12,799 bases of DNA from an uncultured Erysipelotrichaceae bacterium (GTDB taxonomy: Bacteria; Bacillota_I; Bacilli_A; Erysipelotrichales; Coprobacillaceae): contig UQVG01000029.1 of assembly GCA_900544435.1 (NCBI GenBank), positions 1-12,799 on the forward strand. Reading direction: 5' to 3'. The translations under genes and the position numbers were made by a program. The notes under the pieces are model-generated. The model was not told the origin of the DNA, ran no database searches, and worked only from the letters and a program-made list of their open reading frames with translations. Positions 6,683 to 12,799 of this stretch are shown piece after piece (position 1 is the first letter of the stretch; every line of letters starts with the position of its first letter).

Positions 6683-8938
6683 TTATTGATTGTTTCCTTG
6701 ATTTTGAGAAGATTGGTCTCCACCACCGGTATTACCACCTGTATTATCTCCAGTATTGTCACCAGTATTACCGCCGGTATTACCACCTGTATTATCTCCA
6801 GAATGATCACCGCTAGTTGTATTACCATTGTTTGTGTTATTACTATCGCTATTTTGACCATTTTGATTATTTTGAGATGATTGATTATCATTTGATGTTT
6901 GATCATCAGTATTTTCAGTTGTTTCTTCTGTTGTTTCTTCAGTTAAAGAAGCATGTGATTCATGTTTTGAACCTTTTTTATAATAATCATCACCATCATG
7001 AGTCACTGTTGATGGTTGATCAGGATATGATTTTTTACTATTTTTACTTTGTAAATGTTTTAATAACATTTGAACCACTTTACCAGGATATGCTTTATAA
7101 CGACTTGTTGTTTTACCTTTTTCGATACCTTCTTTACCAAATCCCATCCAAACTGAACAAATGTAATTAGGAGTATAAGCAGACATCCATAAATCACGGC
7201 TCTTTCCAGCCATACCATTTTTAGCAGTACTTCCCCAGTTAGAAGTTCCAGTTTTAGCTCCTACATTAGAAAGACCAGATAAATAAGCATAGTTACCACT
7301 ACCATTTTTTGTATAATCAAGCATCACATGTCTTATCATAAAAGCACTTGCTTTTGAATAAGCACTTTGTTTAGCGTTATTTTGAATTTCTTCATCAATG
7401 TTATATTTTTCGCCTGTTTGGACAACTTCTACATAGTTAATAGTATGACTTTCAGTATATAAACCATTATTGGAAATTGTCGCATAAGCACTTGCCATTT
7501 CAAGAGGAGAGATTCCTCTATCCCATCCACCAATAGCGTAAGATAAGTTTGTTGGATTAGTTTCTTTTGACATATCAATTCCAAGTGATTCCATTGCTGA
7601 AACAACACCAGATTTACCAATTTCTTTTGTTACTTCTTCATAAGTTTTAATAGCAGGAATATTCCAAGAATTTTCAAGTGCACTTGTAAGTGTCACTGTT
7701 CCATGGAATTGTCCATCCCAGTTTTTAGGAGTAAACTTTCCTTTAGAATAAGGAGTATCTTCCAAAGTTTTTCCTGTACACCAATCTAAATTTTCAAAAG
7801 CTAAACCATAATCTAAAAACGGTTTAACAGATGAACCAGGTTGTTGTTTTTGAGTGGCATAGTTATAATTTCCATACGAATAATTACGACCACCAATCAC
7901 AGCTACGATACGACCATCTTGGCTTGATTGAACGGCACCACCCATACGCATATCTTCATCACCATAAGCATATTTTTCACCATTACCAATAGCACTTGCA
8001 AGTGTTTGTGTATCCACATCACAATAAGTATAGATATTTAATTGTGTTTTTAAAGGATCTAAACTAGTTCTTTTTTTCACTTCTGCTGTTACGATATCTA
8101 CATAAGCAGCAAGAGTATTGTTATTTGTAGTTGGTGAAACACATAATGTATTTTCTATTTTTGTAGCTTTTGCTTCTTCATATTCTTCTTGTGTAATATA
8201 ACCATGATTCATCATAAGTTTTAAAATTGTATTACGTCTTGCTGTTGCTTTATCAAGGCAATAGTAAGGATCATAGTTATAAGGTGAATTCAAGCTTCCT
8301 GCAAGCATGGCTGCTTCTGGAAGAGTTAATTCGCTGACATCTTTATTAAAGTAATACTTACTTGCTGCCGCAATTCCAATTGAACTTGTACTTCTACCAA
8401 AATAGATTTTATTTAAATAAAGAGTTAAAATTTCTTCTTTACTTAAAGCTTTATCTGCTTGGATTGCTAGAATAATTTCACTTAATTTACGAGAGTACGT
8501 TTTTTGAGCATCAGGGAAATAGGTTTTTTTAATCAATTGTTGAGTGATTGTAGAACCACCACCTGTAATACCTCCCGCTTTTAAATTAGAAAGCGCAGCT
8601 TTAACAATACGAGGTAAGTCAAAACCATTATGTTCAAAGAAACGAGAGTCTTCAGCAGCTACAATAGCATCTACTAAAACTTGTGGTAGATCATCATAGG
8701 TAATATTTTCTCTTGTTCCATTTTCTTGGCTACCATACGTATACATAACATTTCCGTTACTGTCATACATGACACTAGCTCCAGATGATAATAATTTTTC
8801 AGAATCAAAGGCAGCTGTATCCTTATATATACTGTAACCAAAAATGCATGAAAAAACTAAGATCAAGCAAAGAATAAGCATTGTTACAACTGTAATGATT
8901 TTTTTTGAATTTAATTTTTTTGTTTTTTGTCTTTTCAT
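6683..8938 (-). CDS. ponA: Class A penicillin-binding protein PBP1 (recU-linked copy) with disordered tail
   Basis: A 751-residue bifunctional peptidoglycan synthase. It has a Lys-rich cytoplasmic tail, a membrane anchor (about 13-37), GT51 motifs EDSRFFEH (96-103) and GGSTITQQ (127-134), and transpeptidase motifs SxxK (S369-K372), SxN (S424-N426) and KTGT (562-565), all intact. After about residue 640 there is no folded domain. Instead about 100 residues are rich in Asn, Gly, Thr, Asp, Ser and Gln, ending in GDNTGGNTG-type repeats. Its ATG overlaps the recU stop as ATGA (8938-8935), and GAGGT lies 7 nt upstream. The recU-ponA order is the conserved Bacillota arrangement, so this is the likely ponA orthologue. 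Residues 153-386 share a nearly identical DNA tract with the downstream paralog. Confidence 0.94.
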   Translation of the reverse strand: MKRQKTKKLNSKKIITVVTMLILCLILVFSCIFGYSIYKDTAAFDSEKLLSSGASVMYDSNGNVMYTYGSQENGTRENITYDDLPQVLVDAIVAAEDSRFFEHNGFDLPRIVKAALSNLKAGGITGGGSTITQQLIKKTYFPDAQKTYSRKLSEIILAIQADKALSKEEILTLYLNKIYFGRSTSSIGIAAASKYYFNKDVSELTLPEAAMLAGSLNSPYNYDPYYCLDKATARRNTILKLMMNHGYITQEEYEEAKATKIENTLCVSPTTNNNTLAAYVDIVTAEVKKRTSLDPLKTQLNIYTYCDVDTQTLASAIGNGEKYAYGDEDMRMGGAVQSSQDGRIVAVIGGRNYSYGNYNYATQKQQPGSSVKPFLDYGLAFENLDWCTGKTLEDTPYSKGKFTPKNWDGQFHGTVTLTSALENSWNIPAIKTYEEVTKEIGKSGVVSAMESLGIDMSKETNPTNLSYAIGGWDRGISPLEMASAYATISNNGLYTESHTINYVEVVQTGEKYNIDEEIQNNAKQSAYSKASAFMIRHVMLDYTKNGSGNYAYLSGLSNVGAKTGTSNWGSTAKNGMAGKSRDLWMSAYTPNYICSVWMGFGKEGIEKGKTTSRYKAYPGKVVQMLLKHLQSKNSKKSYPDQPSTVTHDGDDYYKKGSKHESHASLTEETTEETTENTDDQTSNDNQSSQNNQNGQNSDSNNTNNGNTTSGDHSGDNTGGNTGGNTGDNTGDNTGGNTGGGDQSSQNQGNNQ
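6722..6805 (-). repeat. 12-bp tandem repeats encoding the Asn-Thr-Gly-(Gly/Asp) tail
   Basis: Six 12-bp units at 6722-6793 (for example ACCACCTGTATT on the + strand) plus a degenerate seventh to 6805 encode NTGG/NTGD repeats at the C-terminus of the PBP. Units 1-3 (6722-6757) and 5-7 (6770-6805) form a 48-bp higher-order repeat differing at only a few bases. Confidence 0.85.
6918..6941 (-). repeat. Two 12-bp repeats encoding the EETT/EETTE stretch
   Basis: GTTGTTTCTTCT and GTTGTTTCTTCA are adjacent direct repeats on the + strand. They encode the acidic Glu-Glu-Thr-Thr repeat at about residues 667-674 of the recU-linked PBP, at the start of its low-complexity tail. Confidence 0.7.
7780..8482 (-). 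repeat. Copy B of 703-bp near-identical tract shared by the two PBP genes
   Basis: Partner of 5417-6119, with one mismatch at 8444. It encodes residues 153-386 of the recU-linked PBP. The copies are direct repeats 2363 bp apart, so recombination between them could delete or duplicate the segment between and create a fused PBP. Confidence 0.95.
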
Positions 8939-9522
8939 TTAAATACCTCACAATAATATTGATCAATAATTTCTAAATAATGGAGACGAGGAAGAAATCC
9001 TTGTCTTATTAAATGACCATTTTCTTTTATTGTTTCATAACGAAGGGATTTACGATCGTTTTTTCTATATGCTTTTACCATAAAAGCAGCATCTAGTAAA
9101 TAAACTTCATTCACTTTAGTAAAAGCAATAATTAAAAAAGCAATACCTCCATGATGAATAACTTTATCAAGATGGTTAATTTGATGTAAAGAAATATTTG
9201 TAAAAGGAAAAGATAGAGTCTTTGTTTCTTTAGCTTCAAAATCAATATATCTTCCTTTATAAATACCATTATAATCAGTTGTTGAAGGTGTTCTAAAATA
9301 AGCTTCAACTATTTTTGCAGCGCTTCTTTCTGGATAAGAAACTTTTACAATTTGAATAGGTGTTGGCTTTTTATGAATCACAGCAATATCATGAGATAAA
9401 TAATATTCATTTGTTAAGTTAATATCTTCTTCTAAGTTCATCCCACGGTGTGCTGTATTATGCTTACCCTCAATCATAGATGTATAATGATTATTTTTTT
9501 TCTTATTTGGATAATTAACCAT
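8935..9522 (-). CDS. recU: Holliday junction resolvase RecU
   Basis: A 195-residue protein matching RecU, the Bacillota resolvase that cuts four-way junctions during recombinational repair and chromosome segregation. The HRGMNLEEDI segment (25-34) corresponds to the family's NRG-x-x-E region. The nuclease core has D83 in TTDYNGIYKG (81-90) and the D94, E96, K98 triad in DFEAKET (94-100). The ATG at 9522-9520 is preceded on the minus strand by AAGGAGT, with about 5 nt spacing. Its TGA stop overlaps the downstream PBP start, so translation is coupled, as in the recU-ponA operon of B. subtilis. An extended -10 promoter lies about 30 nt upstream, facing away from gpsB. Confidence 0.95.
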   Translation of the reverse strand: MVNYPNKKKNNHYTSMIEGKHNTAHRGMNLEEDINLTNEYYLSHDIAVIHKKPTPIQIVKVSYPERSAAKIVEAYFRTPSTTDYNGIYKGRYIDFEAKETKTLSFPFTNISLHQINHLDKVIHHGGIAFLIIAFTKVNEVYLLDAAFMVKAYRKNDRKSLRYETIKENGHLIRQGFLPRLHYLEIIDQYYCEVFK

Positions 9523-9554
9523 AGAAACTCCTTTTTGTTTGCATATATATGGGT

Positions 9555-9582
9555 ATTATAACACATATTTTTTTTGTGATAA
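9555..9582 (-). promoter_or_regulatory. recU-ponA promoter (extended -10)
   Basis: On the minus strand TGTTATAAT forms a perfect extended -10 (TATAAT at 9560-9555), with TTATCA at 9582-9577 as a four-of-six -35 box and a 16-bp spacer. Transcription would start near 9548, leaving a leader of about 25 nt that contains the recU ribosome site. Confidence 0.75.
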
Positions 9583-9612
9583 CAACTCTTTGATAAGAAA
9601 TCATATTTTATC

Positions 9613-9640
9613 TTGAAAAAAGGAAATAAATTGGTACAAT
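9613..9640 (+). promoter_or_regulatory. gpsB promoter (extended -10)
   Basis: TTGAAA (9613-9618), a 16-bp spacer and TGG-TACAAT (TACAAT at 9635-9640) make a strong extended -10 sigma-A promoter. It diverges from the recU promoter, with the two -35 boxes about 30 bp apart. The start near 9647 would leave only about 15 nt of leader, with AAAGGAG (9646-9652) at its very 5' end. Confidence 0.78.
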
Positions 9641-9661
9641 GGGGTAAAGGAGTTGAAAAGC

Positions 9662-9994
9662 ATGGAATATAAAGTCGTATTAAGTCCAAAAAAAATTGTC
9701 AGTAAAGAATTTAAAGTTGATTTTAAAGGGTATAATGCTGATGAGGTTGATCACTTCTTAGATCAAGTTGTCAAAGATTATGAAGCTTTTGCTGGACTAT
9801 TGAACAATTCTTATGATAGAATAGAACAGCTTGAAAGACGTCTTGCTGATCAAAAAGCAATGATTGCTAGATTAGAAAGAGAAAAAGCTTTACAAGATGA
9901 TAATTTAAGAGCATTGGAAGATAATGTCTCTTCAAATGTAGATATCTTAAAAAGATTATCATTATTAGAAAAAGCAGTATTTAAAAATAAATAA
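9662..9994 (+). CDS. gpsB: Cell-division adaptor GpsB (DivIVA-like)
   Basis: A 110-residue protein. Its N-terminal DivIVA/GpsB domain (about 7-45) reads LSPKKIVSKEF then GYNADEVDHFLDQVVKDYEAF. Y24, D30 and D34 line up with the B. subtilis GpsB groove residues Y25, D31 and D35 that hold the Arg-rich tail of class A PBPs. A coiled coil follows (about 50-80), then a short C-terminal segment of the kind that multimerises GpsB. It acts at the inner membrane face of the septum, guiding PBP1 between division and elongation. The ATG at 9662 was chosen because AAAGGAG (9646-9652) sits 9 nt upstream; the TTG at 9653 directly abuts that site and is too close. Its PBP clients are encoded just across the divergent promoter, and rnpB follows without a gap, as in B. 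subtilis. Confidence 0.92.
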   Translation: MEYKVVLSPKKIVSKEFKVDFKGYNADEVDHFLDQVVKDYEAFAGLLNNSYDRIEQLERRLADQKAMIARLEREKALQDDNLRALEDNVSSNVDILKRLSLLEKAVFKNK

Positions 9995-10331
9995 CAAATG
10001 ACAGATAATCGCTGCTTCATTGAAGTAGAGGAAAGTCCAGGCTGCCACAATCTGCGATGATTGTAGTGTTTGTGCCTCACGAATCAATAAGTGAGGGTAG
10101 TGTAAACTAACGACAGAAGGGAAACCTAAGGGTAACTATGGTAGAACTTCATAAATGGCTCCACAGAGACAATTCCATAGGAAACTATGGCTGAAAAGAG
10201 GAAAGCTCCGCAAGGCAGAAACCCAAATTTGGTAGGGGAATCTTTAAATCGGAATTGAACGAGATAAAGGACGCGTAAGCGTAGATAAATGATTATTTAA
10301 TACAGAACTTGGCTTATTATCATTTGTTTTT
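9995..10331 (+). ncRNA. rnpB: RNase P RNA (catalytic subunit), probably type B
   Basis: The ribozyme that removes 5' leaders from pre-tRNAs. Terminal helix P1 pairs ACAAATGA (9994-10001) with TCATTTGT (10320-10327). A 7-bp hairpin at about 10012-10028 (P3) leads into the universal GAGGAAAGTCC (5' strand of P4). AGAAACCCAAATTTGGTAGG near 10220-10240 is the conserved core, ACGC-GTAA-GCGT near 10271-10282 is a GNRA hairpin, and ACAGAACTTGGCTTA near 10302-10316 supplies the 3' strand of P4. A perfect CCATAG-GAAA-CTATGG hairpin sits at 10175-10190. The pattern resembles the Bacillus type B RNA; at about 335 nt it is compact. P1 starts at the last base of the gpsB stop. A weak internal promoter (TTATCA at 9956, TATTTA at 9978) is possible; processing from the gpsB transcript is the alternative. 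Exact ends are inferred. Confidence 0.93.
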
Positions 10332-10334
10332 AAA

Positions 10335-10362
10335 TTGGCATGGAAACATGTCTTTTTTTAAT
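10335..10362 (+). promoter_or_regulatory. ktrB promoter embedded in the rnpB terminator
   Basis: TTGGCA (10335-10340, five of six) and TTTAAT (10357-10362, five of six) are 16 bp apart. The -35 box covers the first arm of the rnpB terminator and the -10 box covers the end of its T run. A start near 10369 would place the GAGGGAG ribosome site at the very 5' end of the transcript. Confidence 0.6.
10337..10359 (+). terminator. rnpB terminator with GAAA tetraloop
   Basis: GGCATG-GAAA-CATGTC (10337-10352, one G.U pair) forms a 6-bp stem with a GNRA loop, followed by seven T residues (10353-10359). It lies 9 nt past P1 of the RNase P RNA. Confidence 0.85.
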
Positions 10363-10379
10363 AGAACTGAGGGAGAAAT

Positions 10380-11783
10380 ATGCAAAGAAAAATACTTCGT
10401 AAACAATATAAAAAACTAGATATATCAGCAGTTAGAAGAATTGGCTTTAGCTTTTTTGCGGTTATTTTAATAGGATCGATTTTATTAAGTTTACCAATGA
10501 GTCATAGTGTTCATTCAACAAGTAGTTATTTAGATCATCTATTTGTTGCAACATCGGCTACCTGTGTAACAGGCTTAGTGACTCATGTAACAGCTAGTGA
10601 ATATACGCTTTTTGGACAAATAGTCATTATTTTATTGATTCAAATAGGGGGGTTAGGATTTTTAACGCTGATGTCGATGTTCTTTGTTCTTTTAAAAAGA
10701 AAACTAACCTACGCTAATAAGATTGTCATGCAGGAAGCTTTAAATAGAAATTCATTAAATGAAACAGGTATTTATATTAAAAGAGTTATCAAATATACAG
10801 CTTTTTTTGAATTATTAGGAGCGATTTGTTTATCTTTTGTTTTTATTCCTCAATTTGGAATTATTAAAGGAATCTATTATAGTTTGTTTCATGCAATTTC
10901 AGCATTTTGTAATGCTGGATTTGATATTTTAGGAAATAATTCATTAGTTCCTTATGTAGGCAATGTTTGGATCAATTTAGTTATTTGTGGTTTGATTATT
11001 GCGGGTGGTTTAGGTTTTGTTGTGTGGATCGATTTACGTTTATCTTTGATTCATTATAGAGAACATTTTAAATATTTTAAAATGAAAAGGTATTTAGAAT
11101 CTTTATCTTTGCATACAAAGATTGTATTGATTTCTTCATTTGTTTTAATTTTTGGAGGAATGATCGTTATCTTTTTATTAGAGTTTCAAAATCCTCTAAC
11201 ATTAAAGCCTTTACCATTTTCGCAAAAAATATTAGCTAGTTTTTTCCAATCCGTGACACTTCGAACAGCAGGTTTTGCTACAGTGGATATGGCTTCATTA
11301 AATCAAGCAACTAAATTTTTTATGTCAATTGTTATGTTTATTGGAGGATCTCCTGCTGGGACAGCAGGTGGGGTTAAAACTGTAACTTTTGTTATTGGAT
11401 TATTATATGTGAGATCTTTAATACGTGGTGATGAAAATATTCATGTTTTTAAAAGAACAATAGATGATCAAATTGTGAAAAGAGCATTGACAATCATGTT
11501 AATTAGTTTTTCAATTGCATTAACAGGATTGTTTGTTTTATCAATAAGTGAAAGTGCAGATTTTATTGATTTACTTTTTGAAGTTTTTTCTGCATTTGCG
11601 ACAGTTGGATTAACAGCAGGTCTTACACCAACACTGACATTTGTTGGAAAAATTGTTATAATTATTTTGATGTATATAGGACGTATAGGGCCTATTACAA
11701 TGGTTTTGATTTTTGTTAGAAAATATAATGCTAAGAAAGGAAAAGATGTGAACTATATCACGGAACATATCTTAATAGGATAA
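10380..11783 (+). CDS. ktrB: Ktr/Trk-type potassium uptake channel subunit
   Basis: A 467-residue integral membrane protein of the TrkH/KtrB superfamily, which moves K+ with Na+ coupling or channel-like. Four pore repeats can be traced by their filter loops: TCVTGLVT (61-68, G65), CNAGFD (177-182, G180), LRTAGFAT (294-301, G298) and ATVGLTAG (407-414, G410). The flexible gate loop of the third repeat is GGSPAGTAGGVKT (322-334), and GRIGP (434-438) is the KtrB-type end motif. The length is close to KtrB. The start has GAGGGAG just upstream. ktrA follows after 5 nt, and its Shine-Dalgarno AGGA lies in the ktrB end, so the two are coupled. It probably works as a dimer on a KtrA octamer ring. Confidence 0.94.
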   Translation: MQRKILRKQYKKLDISAVRRIGFSFFAVILIGSILLSLPMSHSVHSTSSYLDHLFVATSATCVTGLVTHVTASEYTLFGQIVIILLIQIGGLGFLTLMSMFFVLLKRKLTYANKIVMQEALNRNSLNETGIYIKRVIKYTAFFELLGAICLSFVFIPQFGIIKGIYYSLFHAISAFCNAGFDILGNNSLVPYVGNVWINLVICGLIIAGGLGFVVWIDLRLSLIHYREHFKYFKMKRYLESLSLHTKIVLISSFVLIFGGMIVIFLLEFQNPLTLKPLPFSQKILASFFQSVTLRTAGFATVDMASLNQATKFFMSIVMFIGGSPAGTAGGVKTVTFVIGLLYVRSLIRGDENIHVFKRTIDDQIVKRALTIMLISFSIALTGLFVLSISESADFIDLLFEVFSAFATVGLTAGLTPTLTFVGKIVIIILMYIGRIGPITMVLIFVRKYNAKKGKDVNYITEHILIG

Positions 11784-11788
11784 AGCAG

Positions 11789-12448
11789 ATGGAAAAACAA
11801 TTTGTTGTATTGGGGCTTGGAATTTTTGGTTCTACACTTGTTAAAACACTTTCTCAATATGGAAGAGAAGTGATTGCTATTGATAAAGATCCAGAAAATG
11901 TTCAAAGAGTTGCAAATTTTGCAACTAAAGCAGTTATTGGAGATGTTACAGATATTCAATTTTTAACAGATTTAGGATTAGATGATATTGATGTTGGAAT
12001 TGTTGCGATTGGAGATCGATTAGAAGATAGTATCTTAGCAACAATGAATTTAAAAGAATTAGGTGTACCCTATGTCATTGTTAAAGCTAAAAATAAACGT
12101 TTTAAAGTTGTTTTAGAAAGAATAGGGGCCGACTATGTTGTTCGTCCTGAAAAAGAAATGGGAGAAAAGGTTGCAAGAACATTACTTAGAAAAAATATTA
12201 AGGATTTAATCGAATTAGATGAAGAAAATTGTATTGTTGAAATGAAAGTTCCTCAAGCATGGGTAGGAAAAACATTATCACAATTAGATTTAAGAAAACT
12301 TTATAGTATCAATGTTTTAGGCAAACGTAATCCACATACTCATAAGTTAGAAGTTCCTGTTGATCCTAATTTAGAAATAGAATTAAATGATACTTTTCTT
12401 GTTTTAGCACAAACAGATAAAATAGAAAAATATGATTATTTATTATAG
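11789..12448 (+). CDS. ktrA: Ktr/Trk potassium uptake regulatory subunit (RCK domain)
   Basis: A 219-residue cytosolic regulator. The N-terminal RCK domain (about 1-135) has the Rossmann nucleotide loop GLGIFG (9-14) and the D32 of AIDKD that normally contacts the ribose. GDVTD (51-55) is a further conserved strand and turn. The C-terminal RCK_C/TrkA-C domain spans about 138-219. KtrA forms an octameric ring that opens KtrB with ATP and closes it with ADP; in some Bacillota the C-terminal domain binds c-di-AMP. AGGA (11777-11780) is the ribosome site, 8 nt before the ATG. The reading frame and length are complete for the family. The start of the next gene is 9 nt past the TAG stop. Confidence 0.94.
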   Translation: MEKQFVVLGLGIFGSTLVKTLSQYGREVIAIDKDPENVQRVANFATKAVIGDVTDIQFLTDLGLDDIDVGIVAIGDRLEDSILATMNLKELGVPYVIVKAKNKRFKVVLERIGADYVVRPEKEMGEKVARTLLRKNIKDLIELDEENCIVEMKVPQAWVGKTLSQLDLRKLYSINVLGKRNPHTHKLEVPVDPNLEIELNDTFLVLAQTDKIEKYDYLL

Positions 12449-12457
12449 AGGTCTATT

Positions 12458-12799
12458 ATGAAAAATGAAGATACTGTATTTTTGTTTGCAAAGGCAATCA
12501 AAACATTAATAAAAAAACAACCTTTAGATAAGATTACTGTAACAGATATTGTATCAACAGCAGGAAAGACAAGACAAACATTCTATCGACATTTTCAAGA
12601 TAAATATGATTTAGTGAATTGGTATTTTGAAAAACTTGTTTTAAAATCTTTTGAAGAAATGAATCAAGGTGGAACCTTACAAGAAGCTCTTAATTTAAAA
12701 TTTGCTTTTATTGAACAAGAACATGCTTTTTTTAAAGAAGCTTTTAAATCAAATGATTATAATAATTTAATTCATTATGATTTCTGTTGTATTTATGAT
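12458..12799 (+). CDS. TetR/AcrR-family transcriptional regulator, 3' partial (DhaS-like)
   Basis: The frame is open from ATG 12458 to the window edge, giving 114 residues with no stop. Residues 1-55 are a TetR DNA-binding domain: FAKAIKTLIKKQPLDKITV, then helix-turn-helix DIVSTAGKTRQTFYRHF (30-46) and DKYDLVNWYFE (48-58). The QTFYRHF.DKYDLVNW pattern resembles the DhaS-like branch, whose typical members regulate dihydroxyacetone kinase genes or act as unrelated repressors. GAGGT (12448-12452) lies 5 nt before the ATG, and the start is 9 nt past the ktrA stop, so it may be co-transcribed with ktrBA. The ligand-binding C-terminus is cut off, so its ligand and targets cannot be guessed. Confidence 0.85.
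   Translation, partial: MKNEDTVFLFAKAIKTLIKKQPLDKITVTDIVSTAGKTRQTFYRHFQDKYDLVNWYFEKLVLKSFEEMNQGGTLQEALNLKFAFIEQEHAFFKEAFKSNDYNNLIHYDFCCIYD

Noticed and set aside
6722..6805. CRISPR-like regular repeats
   Set aside because: Units are 12 bp with no spacers, lie in frame inside a coding tail and have no cas genes nearby.
6677..6880. Open frame on the + strand opposite the PBP tail
   Set aside because: It arises from the low-complexity repeats of the minus-strand PBP; it has no ribosome site and a biased, repeat-like composition (TTGITTCIIS).
5417..8482. Long direct repeat as ends of an inserted mobile element
   Set aside because: Both copies lie inside matching positions of two homologous intact genes; no transposase or target duplication is visible.
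9653..9661. TTG start for gpsB, nine bases upstream
   Set aside because: It abuts the AAAGGAG site directly, leaving no spacer; the ATG at 9662 has a normal spacing and matches family length.
9850..10080. Minus-strand open frame over gpsB and rnpB
   Set aside because: It overlaps a conserved protein gene and a structured RNA; no initiation signal is seen.
10134..10190. Repeated AACTATGG in rnpB as a regulatory repeat
   Set aside because: It is 8 bp only, and the second copy is explained by the perfect GAAA-capped hairpin at 10175-10190.

Overview
The window is AT-rich DNA from a low-GC Gram-positive bacterium. The conserved neighbourhood (dnaD-nth, recU-ponA, gpsB-rnpB), the Shine-Dalgarno sites and the cell-wall genes point to Bacillota. 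The composition and gene style suggest a gut Erysipelotrichia/Coprobacillaceae-type organism, but this is inference and the genus cannot be read from the sequence. recU ends in TGA inside the ATGA overlap with the next gene, so TGA is a stop codon here. That argues against a Mycoplasma-type genetic code.

Layout. Positions 1-2348 (+) hold a tight operon: dnaD (5' end cut by the window edge), nth, a LUD-domain protein and a flavin reductase-like protein. A bidirectional terminator at 2347-2381 separates it from a convergent C69 dipeptidase gene (2380-3831, -). Positions 3927-9522 (-) hold recU followed by two tandem class A penicillin-binding proteins. The recU-proximal copy overlaps recU by ATGA. 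The distal copy sits behind a terminator and has its own likely promoter. From the 9523-9661 divergent promoter region, gpsB runs rightward (+), followed without a gap by the RNase P RNA gene rnpB, its GNRA-loop terminator, ktrB and ktrA (a Ktr potassium uptake system) and the start of a TetR-family regulator cut by the right edge.

How the genes fit together. The recU/ponA and gpsB/rnpB blocks match the arrangement known in Bacillus subtilis. GpsB is a cell-cycle adaptor for class A PBPs, so cell-wall synthesis and its adaptor flank one divergent promoter region. DnaD (replication restart), Nth (base excision repair), RecU (Holliday junction resolution) and RNase P are core information-processing functions. 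The LUD protein, the flavin reductase and the dipeptidase lie between blocks that are close together in B. subtilis.

The most striking feature is the PBP pair. The two genes share a 703-bp tract with a single mismatch (664 bp perfectly identical) covering the second half of the glycosyltransferase domain through the transpeptidase SxxK serine. The sequence on both sides is clearly diverged, which is the signature of recent gene conversion. Their C-termini are unrelated: an Ig/Fn3-like region in one, and an Asn/Gly/Thr/Asp-rich disordered tail with 12-bp DNA repeats in the other. No mobile element, CRISPR array, tRNA or riboswitch was recognised.
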